From Ferrimonas kyonanensis DSM 18153 (lineage in GTDB: Bacteria; Pseudomonadota; Gammaproteobacteria; Enterobacterales; Shewanellaceae), in the NCBI RefSeq assembly GCF_000425405.1, contig NZ_AUDJ01000033.1, positions 1 to 64,000 on the forward strand: a stretch of DNA of 64,000 bases. The letters are read 5' to 3'. A model generated the notes under the pieces. That model did not search any database. It had not been told where the DNA came from and saw only the letters and a list, made by a program, of their open reading frames with translations. The translations under genes and the position numbers were made by a program. Shown in pieces: positions 1 to 10,513 of the stretch (position 1 is the first letter of the stretch; each line of letters begins with the position of its first letter).

Positions 1-221
1 AAGCATCCCCCTCTTTCCCCCGTAGGGCGTATGCGGTATTAGCCATCGTTTCCAATGGTTATCCCCCTCGACTGGGCAAATTCCTAAGCATTACTCACCC
101 GTCCGCCGCTCGACGCCCAACAAATCATCCGAAGAATCTTTGTTGTCGTTTCCGCTCGACTTGCATGTGTTAGGCCTGCCGCCAGCGTTCAATCTGAGCC
201 ATGATCAAACTCTTCAATTAA
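1..221 (-). rRNA. rrs: 16S ribosomal RNA, 5' end (partial)
   Basis: The reverse complement reads through the conserved bacterial 16S 5' end (AGAGTTTGATCATGGCTCAG, the 27F site, at about 194-213), followed by the typical first-220-nucleotide sequence. The mature 5' end is placed near 221 by comparison with E. coli. The gene runs off the left edge of the window, so only the V1/V2 part is seen. The leader and promoters follow upstream at 222-546. Confidence is high; the exact 5' base is not certain. Confidence 0.97.
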
Positions 222-393
222 AAAGCTTTTTGAAATCCGAAAACTCCGACTCAATGAATTACTGAATTAACTTGTTATAGTCACTCAGTGCAACATTGAT
301 ATATGAGATATCAATCCTGCGCGAGTGCCCACACAGATTGTCTGACTAATTGTTAAAGAACAGCCACGAATTTTCGTCCGTAGCGGGATGCGA
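222..393 (-). other. rrn leader with boxA antiterminator and processing stems
   Basis: This is the transcribed spacer between promoter P2 and the 16S 5' end. On the minus strand it holds boxA (TGTTCTTTAACA, 351-362), followed by TGTGTGGGCACTC, the conserved leader segment also found in E. coli. An 8-bp inverted repeat (295-302 and 308-315, five-base loop) lies between boxA and the gene. BoxA recruits NusB/NusE for rRNA antitermination. The remaining sequence probably pairs in RNase III processing; I infer that from position only. Confidence 0.85.
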
Positions 394-421
394 ATGATAC
401 GCTTCCCAGCGTTCAAGTCAA
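394..421 (-). promoter_or_regulatory. rrn promoter P2
   Basis: On the minus strand, a -35 element TTGACT (416-421) and a -10 element TATCAT (394-399) are separated by 16 bp. The position just upstream of boxA and the GC-containing region after the -10 match the P2 promoter of gammaproteobacterial rRNA operons. Confidence 0.8.
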
Positions 422-518
422 GTGATTTTTTTCAAAACTAATTTGAGAAACTCGTTTCTGACTCGAACTCTTCGACCAAGCAAGCGTTTTACGCCGTTTG
501 CCGTGTCGATGGAGGCGC

Positions 519-546
519 ATTATAGGGGGTTAATTTGCGCTGGCAA
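519..546 (-). promoter_or_regulatory. rrn promoter P1
   Basis: On the minus strand, -35 TTGCCA (541-546) and a perfect -10 TATAAT (519-524) are 16 bp apart. They are followed by the GC-rich discriminator GCGCCTCC, almost the same as E. coli rrnB P1. That discriminator is the element through which ppGpp/DksA act on rRNA promoters. Moderately AT-rich DNA beyond 547 could be the UP element. Fis sites cannot be called by eye. Confidence 0.88.
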
Positions 547-635
547 GGGCTAATATGGTGCTTTACATCTGTTTGTTCAGAAAACCGACTCGCACAGTGA
601 TAAAGTAATCAATTTGGGCATTTAGGGAGCTAGCC

Positions 636-1169
636 ATGGCCATAAAACCGTTTTCAGGAATCACCCCCACTCTGGCCGATACCGCCTTTGTGGATCCCAG
701 CGCCATTCTCTACGGCGACATCACCCTCTATGACGACGCCAGCATCTGGCCTCTAGTGGCCGCCCGGGGCGATGTTAACCAAATCACCATTGGCGCTCGC
801 AGCAACGTTCAGGATGGCAGCGTTCTCCATGTTACCCGTCGCAGCGATGCCAACCCCGACGGCTACCCATTGATCATTGGGGAAGACGTCACTGTGGGAC
901 ACAAAGCCATGCTGCACGGCTGCACCATTCGCAACCGGGTATTGGTGGGTATGGGCGCCATCGTCCTCGATGGCGCGGTCATAGAGGACGATGTGATTCT
1001 GGGGGCTGGCAGTTTGGTACCACCAGGGAAAACCCTGCAATCCGGCTACCTGTATGTCGGCAGTCCGGCCAAGCAGGCTCGCCCTCTTAATGACAAAGAA
1101 CTGGCGTTTCTGGCCGTTTCCGCTGCCAACTATGTAAAACTAAAAAACGAATACCTGAGTCAGGCCTAG
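636..1169 (+). CDS. yrdA: gamma-class carbonic anhydrase family protein (YrdA)
   Basis: The 177-residue protein is a left-handed beta-helix protein of the YrdA/CaiE/gamma-carbonic anhydrase family. The hexapeptide-repeat pattern runs through most of its length. The three histidines expected to bind the catalytic metal at trimer interfaces are visible as H65, H89 and H94. The start is preceded by AGGGAG. Family members are cytoplasmic; carbonic anhydrase activity has been shown for some and not for others, so the reaction here is not certain. It is divergent from the rRNA operon, as yrdA is next to rrnD in E. coli. Confidence 0.93.
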   Translation: MAIKPFSGITPTLADTAFVDPSAILYGDITLYDDASIWPLVAARGDVNQITIGARSNVQDGSVLHVTRRSDANPDGYPLIIGEDVTVGHKAMLHGCTIRNRVLVGMGAIVLDGAVIEDDVILGAGSLVPPGKTLQSGYLYVGSPAKQARPLNDKELAFLAVSAANYVKLKNEYLSQA

Positions 1170-1195
1170 CGCAAAGGTCGAGATTTAAAACCTGC

Positions 1196-1471
1196 TCAGA
1201 TGGCCGGGTGGTGCAACCAGATGCGCCCCTGGGCATCGAAGTTCTCCTCCTCGATCAAAGTCTCGGCCTCCTCTTCCAGATCAAACCTGAGCCGTTCAAA
1301 CGCCTGAATCGCCTGTTCCTCATTACCGATTTCGGTATCACTCAAATGCGCCAGAGTTGGCAAAGCGATGAAACAGCCAACCCGCTGGCCTGCAACCATC
1401 GCCGTAAACTCTAACCACTGTTGCTGCCAGTCTACCGACAACTGGTCATTAAACAGGATTTGTTGATTCAT
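1196..1471 (-). CDS. yrdB: DUF1488 family protein, YrdB-like
   Basis: A 91-residue small acidic protein. It starts like E. coli YrdB (MNQ-I-F-D...W) and has the same acidic DLEEEAETLIEEE segment near residues 64-76, followed by a Trp close to the C terminus. Its function is unknown in all species I know of. It overlaps the aroE stop by four bases (1468-1471), so the two are translationally coupled, and it is the last gene of the minus-strand run starting at yrdD. It converges with yrdA, with 26 bp between the stops and no obvious terminator hairpin. Confidence 0.88.
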   Translation of the reverse strand: MNQQILFNDQLSVDWQQQWLEFTAMVAGQRVGCFIALPTLAHLSDTEIGNEEQAIQAFERLRFDLEEEAETLIEEENFDAQGRIWLHHPAI

Positions 1472-2289
1472 GATGTTTGCCTCAATTGCTGCAACAACAA
1501 CTCATGCACCGATGCCGGATCCGGCGCTTTCCCGGTCCAGAGTTCGAAACTGACCGCGGCCTGATTCACCAGCATTCCCAGACCGGCCAGCTGCCCTTCG
1601 GCTCCCGCTCGCTCGGCCCACTGCTGGAAAATGGTGGGTTTATCACCGTAAGCCATGTCGTAACACCAACTTGTCGGTTTCACGACCTTGGGATCGACCG
1701 GGGGCATGGCCGCAGCCAGCGATGCCGAGGTGCCATTGATGATCACATCAAACTGCCCCTCTATGTCAGCATAGCCGCCGCCCTCTATCTGGCCCAGGGA
1801 ATGAAATGCCTTCGCCAGGGACTCAGCTTTGGACGCAGTGCGATTGGCGACCACAATCTTTCGAGGAGCCATCGCCAACAGTTCCGGCAAGACGCCTCTG
1901 ACCGCACCACCAGCCCCCAGTACCAAAATATCCCGCCCCGCCAACTCAATGCCATGATGACGCAGATCCCGCACCAACCCCTCGCCATCGGTATTGTCCC
2001 CGCAGAGCGTGCCGTCCTGCCAATACAGGGTATTGACCGCCCCGGCCAGTCGGGCCCGTTCGCTCAATCGGTCACACAGCTCCGCCGCCTGCTGCTTGAA
2101 CGGTAGGGTCACATTCGCCCCCCTCCCCCCTTGCTGATGAAATTGAGCCAGGGTCTGAGGAAATTGATCCAGGGGTGCTAGAATCGCTTCATAGCTGAGC
2201 GTCTGCTGAGTCTGACGGGCAAACTCCCGATGGATCAGCGGCGACTTACTGTGATTGATGGGATGGCCGAATACGGCGTATCTGTCCAT
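1468..2289 (-). CDS. aroE: shikimate dehydrogenase (NADP+)
   Basis: AroE reduces 3-dehydroshikimate to shikimate in the aromatic amino acid pathway. The N terminus MDRYAVFGHPINHSKSP aligns with E. coli AroE from its first residue, giving 273 residues. The catalytic pair is K65 (TLPFK) and D101 (GDNTDG). A GAGGA nucleotide loop and an NRT-x2-K motif typical of NADP preference follow. An in-frame ATG at 2301 is an alternative start; neither has a clear Shine-Dalgarno sequence. The start region faces the globin gene head to head, 28 bp apart. Confidence 0.96.
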   Translation of the reverse strand: MDRYAVFGHPINHSKSPLIHREFARQTQQTLSYEAILAPLDQFPQTLAQFHQQGGRGANVTLPFKQQAAELCDRLSERARLAGAVNTLYWQDGTLCGDNTDGEGLVRDLRHHGIELAGRDILVLGAGGAVRGVLPELLAMAPRKIVVANRTASKAESLAKAFHSLGQIEGGGYADIEGQFDVIINGTSASLAAAMPPVDPKVVKPTSWCYDMAYGDKPTIFQQWAERAGAEGQLAGLGMLVNQAAVSFELWTGKAPDPASVHELLLQQLRQTS

Positions 2290-2317
2290 TGATGCTGTCA
2301 TTGTAAAAGGAGGTTCG

Positions 2318-3684
<1,367 letters not shown>

Positions 3685-4251
3685 TCAATTGCCGCGCAGT
3701 ATGTCGCCACTGATGGCGTCTCGAATGGTAGAGGGCGACAATGCCGCTCCTGTTGTGCTGTCAACAACCCCGTCCAACAAGCCCGTTAAACACGATTGTA
3801 CCTCCGACACACTGCGCCCTGGCGCCTGACCGCTTAGGTTCGCACTGGTAGAGATGAGAGGTTTTCCAGATAAGCGCGCCAGTTCGGCCGCTTCGGGATG
3901 GGCGGTCACTCGTACCGCAATGGAATCAAATTTGCCGGAAATCCAATTCGGAACTCCGGCTTTCGCTGGCACCACCCAGGTAAACGGGCCGGGCCAGCTA
4001 TCAAACATTCGGCTCAGTTGCTCGGCAGACAGCGCCGACTCATCCACATAGGGGCGCAACTGATCAAAATCTGCGGCCAGCAGAATTAAGCCTTTCTCTA
4101 CCGGCCGCTGTTTGATGGCCAGCAAACGCATTACCGCGTCTCGATTATCGGGATCGCACCCCAGGCCAAACACCGCTTCGGTGGCATACGCAATCACGCC
4201 GCCGTTACGCACCAATTCAGCCCCCTGGGCAAGGGTAACGCGTTCACTCAT
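3685..4251 (-). CDS. tsaC: threonylcarbamoyl-AMP synthase
   Basis: TsaC/YrdC makes threonylcarbamoyl-AMP from threonine, bicarbonate and ATP, the first step of t6A37 modification of ANN-decoding tRNAs. The 188 residues cover only the YrdC domain, as in E. coli TsaC, without the extra Sua5 domain. The KQR motif (K47, R49) and the STSAN motif in the second half are the known nucleotide and substrate contacts. It starts five bases after the purE stop, which implies co-transcription. Confidence 0.95.
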   Translation of the reverse strand: MSERVTLAQGAELVRNGGVIAYATEAVFGLGCDPDNRDAVMRLLAIKQRPVEKGLILLAADFDQLRPYVDESALSAEQLSRMFDSWPGPFTWVVPAKAGVPNWISGKFDSIAVRVTAHPEAAELARLSGKPLISTSANLSGQAPGRSVSEVQSCLTGLLDGVVDSTTGAALSPSTIRDAISGDILRGN

Positions 4252-4256
4252 ACTGC

Positions 4257-4763
4257 TTAGCGCCCCAGCTTTTCCTGCAGCGCCGCGTCTTTGGCCATCA
4301 CCGCTTCGGCGTTCTTCTGACGATCCGCCTTCACGCGCTCAGCCATCTCATCACTGGCAACCGCCAGCATCTGAGCCGCCAGGTAACCGGCGTTCTTGGC
4401 ACCAGCCTTACCGATGGCCACGGTGGCAACCGGCACGCCACCAGGCATCATCACGGTGGACAGCAACGCATCATGCCCCTGCAGCGGGCCCGCATCGATC
4501 GGCACGCCAATCACCGGACGAGTGGTGATACCGGCAACCGCGCCAGCCAGGTGCGCAGCCAGACCGGCGGCGCAGATGAAGACTTTACAGCCGCGCTCTT
4601 CGGCACCATGCACATAGGCGTGGGTCGCTGCCGGAGTTCGGTGAGCCGAAGTCACTTTCACTTCAAAGGGAATATCAAAGCTGGACAGTACGTCCAGGGT
4701 GGATTGCATGACGGGCAGATCGGAATCCGATCCCATCAGCACTGCGACAAAGGGTGTAGTCAT
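4257..4763 (-). CDS. purE: N5-carboxyaminoimidazole ribonucleotide mutase, class I
   Basis: PurE converts N5-CAIR to CAIR in de novo purine synthesis. The 168-residue protein shows the GSDSDLPVM phosphate-binding loop (11-19) and the SAHRTP motif with the catalytic histidine H41. Class I PurE depends on PurK to make N5-CAIR, yet no purK is adjacent; the gene is placed instead between yrdD and tsaC. PurK is presumably elsewhere on the chromosome. Confidence 0.95.
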   Translation of the reverse strand: MTTPFVAVLMGSDSDLPVMQSTLDVLSSFDIPFEVKVTSAHRTPAATHAYVHGAEERGCKVFICAAGLAAHLAGAVAGITTRPVIGVPIDAGPLQGHDALLSTVMMPGGVPVATVAIGKAGAKNAGYLAAQMLAVASDEMAERVKADRQKNAEAVMAKDAALQEKLGR

Positions 4764-4816
4764 CGGGTACTTCCTTTTTATACCGTTTTATTATGGGTAG
4801 GGTACTTCGCCGGCGA

Positions 4817-5377
4817 TTATATCGCTTCCCCCCGATATTTACAGGCTCGTTGTGGACAAATTAACCTCAATTCTCCCCGAATCCGTTTTTCCACCAGAAT
4901 TTTCCAGCCACAGTCCGGGCAAGTTTGCGGGTGTGGAGGCTCGTTCACCACATACTTACATTTAGGGTAAGCGTTACATCCATAAAAGGTTTTTCCGGTG
5001 CGTCCAGAGCGCGCCACCAGTTGCCCTTTGCGGCACTCGGGGCAGGTAATGTCGGTCTGCGGCTCCTCTTCCCGCACAATAAAACTGCACTCAGGATAAC
5101 CCGTACAGCCGATGTAGATGCCATAGCGACCCGACTTCAGCGCCAATGGCCGCTCACACTCGGGACACAGTTGATCCTCCATCACCTCGATAATGCCAAC
5201 CTCCTGATGAGTCAGAGGACGGCTGTAGCTGCAGCCCGGATAACTCTGGCAGCCGAGAAATTGTCCACGCTTGCCATGGAGGATGTGCAACTCGGAGCCA
5301 CACTGGGGACACACCTCGAACTCTCGCTCCAAAGCATGCTCATGGGCATTGAATAAACCGGTATCAATTCTACTCAC
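4817..5377 (-). CDS. yrdD: YrdD family protein with topoisomerase-type C4 zinc fingers
   Basis: The protein is built of four CxxC...C zinc ribbons like those at the C terminus of topoisomerase I: CPQCGSEL..GCQSYPGC, CPECERPL..GCTGYPEC, CPECRKGQ..GCNAYPKC and a more divergent CPDC..CPQRAC. It has no topoisomerase domain, and its 186 residues match E. coli YrdD (180). I chose the GTG at 5377 because the reading frame upstream has no family similarity. The function is unknown; single-stranded DNA binding is plausible from the zinc ribbons. It is the first gene of the run leading to aroE. Confidence 0.88.
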   Translation of the reverse strand: MSRIDTGLFNAHEHALEREFEVCPQCGSELHILHGKRGQFLGCQSYPGCSYSRPLTHQEVGIIEVMEDQLCPECERPLALKSGRYGIYIGCTGYPECSFIVREEEPQTDITCPECRKGQLVARSGRTGKTFYGCNAYPKCKYVVNEPPHPQTCPDCGWKILVEKRIRGELRLICPQRACKYRGEAI

Positions 5378-5523
5378 GTCACACTTTTCCGCACAAAAAA
5401 TGAACAATAATCGACAATAACTTCGTCGTTGATATAGTACCAGTGCCCAAGCCGGGGGGCACGGAGTTTGCGATTCGGTGAGCCACTCAGGATGTTGTAT
5501 ACCCCAATATACAGGAGCGACTG

Positions 5524-7278
5524 ATGATGACACTCAGAACTTTCACTCTGAGCCTACTGACCCTGGCAGCCCTCAGTGGTTGTGCCACCCAGGCCCCCGC
5601 GCCGGATTTGGTGGATCTGTCGCTGGCGAACAGAGGCAATGCCGAGGTCATCAACGATCATCAGTTGGCCACCACCATCGCCACCTTTTCGCAACTGGTC
5701 GCTCAGCCGGAGCAGCATCACGATGCCCTGCTCAATCAGATGCAGTATCTGCGAGCCTACAGCTATTACGCCGACATCGACTTTATCGACCAGCCCCAAT
5801 CCGACGCGTTTCACTCCGCCATGGAAACCCTGGGCCAGAATCTCGACCGCACTACTCCAGCCCTGATTGAGCAATGGAGCGTATTGCTGTATCGCTATTA
5901 CGCTCAAAACGGTCTCGGTCGTGACCTGGGATCGCTGCCACAAAGCCAGATAAGGCTTCTGGCAGAGTTTGAGCAAATCGACAACCCCTCGATGGTTCAA
6001 GACTACGCCTTGTGGGAGTTGATTCGCAGCGCCGGTTTGTTGCTGGACTCAGTTCGGCGGGAGTCCCCAGAGTGCCCATTAAAGCAGGCTCTGCTGGCAA
6101 CCGACCTGGATCAGGCACTGTTGCAGTTTGCCGCCAGCGATGGCGCCCGCCGCCCTTCTGGGGACTGGCCATTGAAAAATGCCTACTGGGCACTGGCCCA
6201 GTGGCAACTGAATCAACCCCAAGCACAATGGCCACAGCTGGAGCAAAGCGTTACCCAGATCGCCGAGTCTGACGTCAGCCAACGCGGCGATGCCGGTAAA
6301 GATGCCTTTACTTTGGGGTTTCTGGTCAACGCGTTCTACGGCATGGAAGGCTGTACCGGCCAGTTTGCCAACCTGTGCCGCCTGCCGGACGAGTCTGAGA
6401 TTCTGCCCATCGAGCATCGATGCTCCGATAGCCTGTTCATCCGCACTCAGGACCTGACGCCGCGAGAATTGGCCCAAACCTGCAACAGACTCACCTCGCA
6501 GGAGTCCGAGTTTCATGAGCTGCTGGCCACCATGCGCGAACCGGTACCCGGCGATCAGAACCAGGCCCTCAAGGTGGTGGTATTTAAAAACTGGAGTCAA
6601 TACAACGCTTACGGTCAGTTGTTGTACGACATCGCTACCGACAACGGCGGTATGTACATCGAAGGTAACTCTCAGATGCCTGGCAACCAAGCCACCTTCT
6701 ACGCCTATCGGGCCTGGTGGCTGACGTCAGAATTTCAAGTCTGGAACCTCAACCACGAGTACGTTCACTACTTGGACGGGCGCTACGTTAAGTATGGCGA
6801 TTTTGGCCACTTTGCCAGCAAGCAGGTCTGGTGGGCCGAAGGCATGGCCGAATACGTTTCCAAAGGTCATGATAACGACCAGGCACTGACGCTGGCCCGG
6901 GATTATGGCAGCGACAGCTGGCCCAGCCTGGAAGCGATCTTCAACACCGAGTACCACGACGGCCTGGACATGACCTACCGCTGGAGCTACCTGGTTGTGC
7001 GTTACCTGTGCGAATACGACCGAGCCGGGCTGCAGCAACTGGGCCAGGCACTCAAAAACGATGACTTTGAGGGATATCAACAGGGATTAACCACCTTGGC
7101 AGCCAAGCACCAAGCGGCTTACAACCACTGGTTGCAAGGCCTGGTCGATGCATTGCCCCAGGAGACCCTCCCCGTGGAAACGATGGGGCCGACGCCCCGC
7201 AAGCAGAATCGTTACGCCTATCGCGACTATCTTAAACCCGCGCACCTGGCGCTGGACGACAGCCACCTGCACATCTGA
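5524..7278 (+). CDS. M9-type collagenase-like metallopeptidase, lipoprotein
   Basis: The 584-residue protein starts with a lipoprotein signal peptide (lipobox LSGC, lipidated Cys near residue 19). The zinc motif is HEYVH at 411-415 within HEYVHYLDGRY, a signature of the M9 bacterial collagenases, and E439 in WWAEGMAEY is the likely third zinc ligand. An activator-like helical region precedes the catalytic part. The PKD and pre-peptidase C-terminal domains of secreted Vibrio or Clostridium collagenases are missing; the protein ends about 145 residues after the glutamate. It probably acts on the cell surface or in the periplasm; the substrate is unknown. Confidence 0.85.
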   Translation: MMTLRTFTLSLLTLAALSGCATQAPAPDLVDLSLANRGNAEVINDHQLATTIATFSQLVAQPEQHHDALLNQMQYLRAYSYYADIDFIDQPQSDAFHSAMETLGQNLDRTTPALIEQWSVLLYRYYAQNGLGRDLGSLPQSQIRLLAEFEQIDNPSMVQDYALWELIRSAGLLLDSVRRESPECPLKQALLATDLDQALLQFAASDGARRPSGDWPLKNAYWALAQWQLNQPQAQWPQLEQSVTQIAESDVSQRGDAGKDAFTLGFLVNAFYGMEGCTGQFANLCRLPDESEILPIEHRCSDSLFIRTQDLTPRELAQTCNRLTSQESEFHELLATMREPVPGDQNQALKVVVFKNWSQYNAYGQLLYDIATDNGGMYIEGNSQMPGNQATFYAYRAWWLTSEFQVWNLNHEYVHYLDGRYVKYGDFGHFASKQVWWAEGMAEYVSKGHDNDQALTLARDYGSDSWPSLEAIFNTEYHDGLDMTYRWSYLVVRYLCEYDRAGLQQLGQALKNDDFEGYQQGLTTLAAKHQAAYNHWLQGLVDALPQETLPVETMGPTPRKQNRYAYRDYLKPAHLALDDSHLHI

Positions 7279-7285
7279 CAGGCAT

Positions 7286-7314
7286 GAAAAAGGGCAGCTC
7301 TGGCTGCCCTTTTC
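7286..7314. terminator. bidirectional terminator between the M9 peptidase gene and smg
   Basis: The arms AGGGCAGC (7291-7298) and GCTGCCCT (7303-7310) are perfectly complementary, with a four-base loop, flanked by A-runs on one side and T-runs on the other. It serves both converging genes. Confidence 0.88.
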
Positions 7315-7336
7315 GAGTCACGCACATCCAGCACGG

Positions 7337-7810
7337 TCAGTGAATCAGACCCTCGGGTTGTTCAAACACCAGGTCTTCCATCTGCCGGTAGGCATCATCG
7401 TTGCCCGGGGCGTTGAACAACACCATCAACACCACCCACTTCAAGTCATCCAGGCTCAGAGGCTCCCCTTCGAGCTCCATCACCCGGTCGATGACCATCT
7501 CTCGAGTCTCACCGCTGAGCACCTGCACCTGCTCAAGGAACAACAGGAACCCGCGACAACCGGTGTCCAACTGCCGCTGCTCGGCGTCGGTATACACTCG
7601 CACACTGCGCATCGGAGTGGTGTACAGATAGGGCTTGTCATCACCGTCCTGCAGATCCGCCAGCTTCTCTATCCACACCAGCGCTTTGCCAATCTCCTCG
7701 GTTCTGAAGCCCGCCCTGCTTAGCTCCTCTGTTAGCTCTTCACGATCCAATAACAGCTCAACATCGCTTTGGACATAGGTCTCAAATAGGTACATCAGTA
7801 TGTCAAACAT
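7337..7810 (-). CDS. smg: Smg family protein (DUF494)
   Basis: A 157-residue acidic protein beginning [10 protein letters not shown], recognisable as Smg/DUF494 along its whole length. The name comes from its place in the dprA (smf) locus; its biochemical role is not established. The start follows the dprA stop by three bases, and the sequence GGGGAGGG inside the dprA end is its ribosome-binding site, so it is coupled to dprA. Confidence 0.93.
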   Translation of the reverse strand: MFDILMYLFETYVQSDVELLLDREELTEELSRAGFRTEEIGKALVWIEKLADLQDGDDKPYLYTTPMRSVRVYTDAEQRQLDTGCRGFLLFLEQVQVLSGETREMVIDRVMELEGEPLSLDDLKWVVLMVLFNAPGNDDAYRQMEDLVFEQPEGLIH

Positions 7811-7813
7811 GCG

Positions 7814-8890
7814 TTACCCTCCCCTAAGCCGGATGTAACCGCCGGACACTTGTGCTATCCGACCCTCTAACTCCAGCATTAACAGCTGTTCAAGCACAAC
7901 ATCTACTGGTAAATCGCTCCGAGCAACCACTACATCTACTGGAGTGGCCTCATAACCCACACTATCCAACAACTTCGGCAAAGGCAACTCGGAACCTGCC
8001 TTCACCACGGGCTCGATCGCTGGTGCAACCCCCATGGGCAGCAACTCTTCATAGATATCGACCGGATCATCCACCAGTTTGGCACCCTGTTTAATCAAAT
8101 AATGCCCGCCTTCACAGCCGGGATTGTCCACCGACCCGGGTACTGCAAACACCTCCCGTCCCTGCTCGGCGGCGAGCCTGGCGGTGATCAGCGACCCAGA
8201 CTTAATGCCCGCCTCCATCACCACGGTGCCGTAGCTCAAGCCGCTGACGATGCGGTTGCGCTGGGGGAAAAACTCCCGCCTGGGGCGCTGCCAAGGTAAA
8301 AACGACGACACCATGGCCCCTCGCTCACGAATCTGCTCAGCCAATGCAGTATGAATACGGGGATAGCAGTGATTCAGACCAGATCCCACCACTGCCACCG
8401 TGAATCCGCTGCGCAATGCGCCCCGATGTGCCTGCGCATCCACACCTTCCGCCAATCCGCTGACGATCACCCACCCCAGGGATGCCAACTGCTCCGCCCA
8501 TTGCAGCGTGCGCTCCTTGGCCGCCACCGTCGCCCGACGACTGCCCACCATCGCCAGTGCCGGCCCCTGTAGTGCCGCCAGCTGCCCCTGAACAAACAGC
8601 ATTAACGGCGGATCGGCAATCTGCTTCAGAGCCTGAGGGTAGTCCGGGTGATCCAACGGCAAAATGTGCTGCCCGGGTTGCTCTGCCCACGCCAGTAAGG
8701 CATCGATTCTGGCCATATCCGGATACCCAAGCTGCTGAGCCGTGGCAGGGCTGACTCCCGGCAGATCCCCCGCCAATGCCCACTGGCGCAATACCGAGGG
8801 CGATGCCAACTGCAGCAACGACAGGGTTTTCATCAACCCCAACCGCGGTGCCATCATCAATGCCGCCCAATCAGTCAGAGTATTGGGCAT
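7814..8890 (-). CDS. dprA: DNA-processing protein DprA (Smf)
   Basis: DprA binds incoming single-stranded DNA and loads RecA during natural transformation. The 358 residues have the full architecture: an N-terminal SAM-like part (about 1-75), the Rossmann-like DNA-processing domain with MVGSRRAT near 114 and VSGLAEGVDAQAHRGAL, and a C-terminal winged helix (about 305-358). The gene overlaps the end of the LysM gene by 20 bases. DprA occurs in many bacteria not known to be competent, so competence is not proved by this gene alone. Confidence 0.95.
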   Translation of the reverse strand: MPNTLTDWAALMMAPRLGLMKTLSLLQLASPSVLRQWALAGDLPGVSPATAQQLGYPDMARIDALLAWAEQPGQHILPLDHPDYPQALKQIADPPLMLFVQGQLAALQGPALAMVGSRRATVAAKERTLQWAEQLASLGWVIVSGLAEGVDAQAHRGALRSGFTVAVVGSGLNHCYPRIHTALAEQIRERGAMVSSFLPWQRPRREFFPQRNRIVSGLSYGTVVMEAGIKSGSLITARLAAEQGREVFAVPGSVDNPGCEGGHYLIKQGAKLVDDPVDIYEELLPMGVAPAIEPVVKAGSELPLPKLLDSVGYEATPVDVVVARSDLPVDVVLEQLLMLELEGRIAQVSGGYIRLRGG

Positions 8891-9857
8891 AACCAGACTC
8901 CGGCGATGGCGGTAACAACCAGTCAGTCAGCCTCAGAGGATGCCGAGCCGAGGTCACCACCGCCAGGCACACCCGCTGAAAACACTCAGCCAACACCACC
9001 CTACCCCGGTAGACCATGACAGTTCGCTGATCCGGCAATGGGCGGCGATGATAGGCAAACAGCACTTGACCAGGCCGGGCCCCGTCTTGAGTCCCTTTGT
9101 TGAGGTAGAGCAACTCCCCAGGCCCCATCTCCCGCATCTGTTGAGGACTGGCGATAATTTGTGCCTCTAATGTCGCCGGCGCCGCACCGAGATGAAAGAA
9201 CAGCGGCGCCTCTAACTGAGGGGCCAGCGCATACAGCGGTGCCTGGGAAGCGGCTTCGAGGCGACTGTGAGTCAGCATCAGTCCTTGACCATCGGCCTGA
9301 GCCACGCCGGAGGCCGCCAGCACCAGTTCGGTGCCCAGCATCTGCCCGGACTCAGGGTCTCGCAGAGACTGGCGCTGCCGATACACCCCATAACTCTGCC
9401 CCGCCACCAGCGGCTCTGAACTGTACAGCGTGTCACCCTCGACATAGCGCAACCCGTCGCGACTGGCCCCCACCACCCGACTGCCAGGCTCCAGCAATGG
9501 CGGGTCCACGACGGTGACCCGTTGAAGAAATGGCCGTAGCCGGGAGAATGGCAGCAGTTTAATGGGTTGAGACGGCGACACACCGGCTCTGCTTACCCTC
9601 AACCTGGGTTGGCCATTTACCAGCGCCATGGTCAATCGATCACCGGGGTAAATCAGGTGCGGGTTGGCAATGGCCGGATTGATTTGCCATAACTGTGGCC
9701 ATCTCCAGGGATCATCCAGATAGAGGCCGGCAATGTCCCACAGGGTATCTCCCTGCTTAACGGTATAGGTGTGCGGGAAATCGGATCGTAAAAAAAGAGC
9801 CTGAGAACACGCTATGGGTGAGAACAACAACAGCAACATCAGCAGCAATTGGGGCAT
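8871..9857 (-). CDS. LysM domain protein, exported
   Basis: The 328-residue protein has a signal peptide (MPQLLLMLLLLFSPIACSQA) and one LysM peptidoglycan-binding domain at about residues 30-78 (YTVKQGDTLWDIA...NPHLIYPGDRL). The remaining 250 residues match no domain I can name. The ATG at 9857 is preceded by AAGGA, whereas the longer frame up to 9914 lacks a plausible site. A LysM gene beside dprA and divergent from def is a common arrangement in marine gammaproteobacteria. A cell-wall role is inferred from LysM. Confidence 0.88.
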   Translation of the reverse strand: MPQLLLMLLLLFSPIACSQALFLRSDFPHTYTVKQGDTLWDIAGLYLDDPWRWPQLWQINPAIANPHLIYPGDRLTMALVNGQPRLRVSRAGVSPSQPIKLLPFSRLRPFLQRVTVVDPPLLEPGSRVVGASRDGLRYVEGDTLYSSEPLVAGQSYGVYRQRQSLRDPESGQMLGTELVLAASGVAQADGQGLMLTHSRLEAASQAPLYALAPQLEAPLFFHLGAAPATLEAQIIASPQQMREMGPGELLYLNKGTQDGARPGQVLFAYHRRPLPDQRTVMVYRGRVVLAECFQRVCLAVVTSARHPLRLTDWLLPPSPESGYAQYSD

Positions 9858-9991
9858 CGAACATCCTTGTCGATCATTAACCACTCGGTCTGTGCCTGTT
9901 AAAGGCGTCGCCAAACAGTTAAAATTAGGCCAATGACAACCTAAATATAGACAGGTTGAGTGTTTTTACGATTTTGAAGATGAGATAAACC

Positions 9992-10504
9992 ATGGCCATT
10001 ATGGAAGTCTTGCGTTTCCCAGACGAGCGCCTGCGTACCGTTGCCAAGCCGGTAACCGAATTTGATGACAGCCTGCAGCAATTGATCGATGACATGCTGG
10101 ACACCATGTACGAAGAGAAAGGCATTGGTCTGGCCGCCACCCAGGTGGACCGCCACGTTCAGGTGATCGTGATGGATCACTCCGAGGACAAATCCAAGCC
10201 GATGGTCTTCATCAACCCCAGCCTGTCCAACCAACAAGGCAGCTTCAGCAATGAAGAGGGCTGCCTGTCGGTACCCGGCATCTATGCCAAAGTGGATCGT
10301 CATGAGACCGTGACCATCACCGCTCAGGACCGCAATGGCGACACCTTTACCCAGGACGCCGATGAGCTGTTGTCCATCTGCATTCAGCATGAGATGGACC
10401 ATCTGGCCGGTAAGCTGTTTGTCGATTACCTGTCGCCGTTGAAGCGCCAGCGCATTCGCCAGAAGCTGGAAAAACAGGCACGCCTCGACGCCAAACACGC
10501 CTAG
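9992..10504 (+). CDS. def: peptide deformylase
   Basis: Def removes the formyl group from the N-terminal methionine of new proteins. All three signature motifs are present: GIGLAATQV (44-52), EEGCLSVP (88-95) with metal ligand C91, and QHEMDHLAG (132-140) with ligands H133 and H137 and catalytic E134. At 170 residues it is normal length. It heads the def-fmt-rsmB-trkA-trkH run. Confidence 0.97.
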   Translation: MAIMEVLRFPDERLRTVAKPVTEFDDSLQQLIDDMLDTMYEEKGIGLAATQVDRHVQVIVMDHSEDKSKPMVFINPSLSNQQGSFSNEEGCLSVPGIYAKVDRHETVTITAQDRNGDTFTQDADELLSICIQHEMDHLAGKLFVDYLSPLKRQRIRQKLEKQARLDAKHA

Positions 10505-10513
10505 GAGAAGGCC

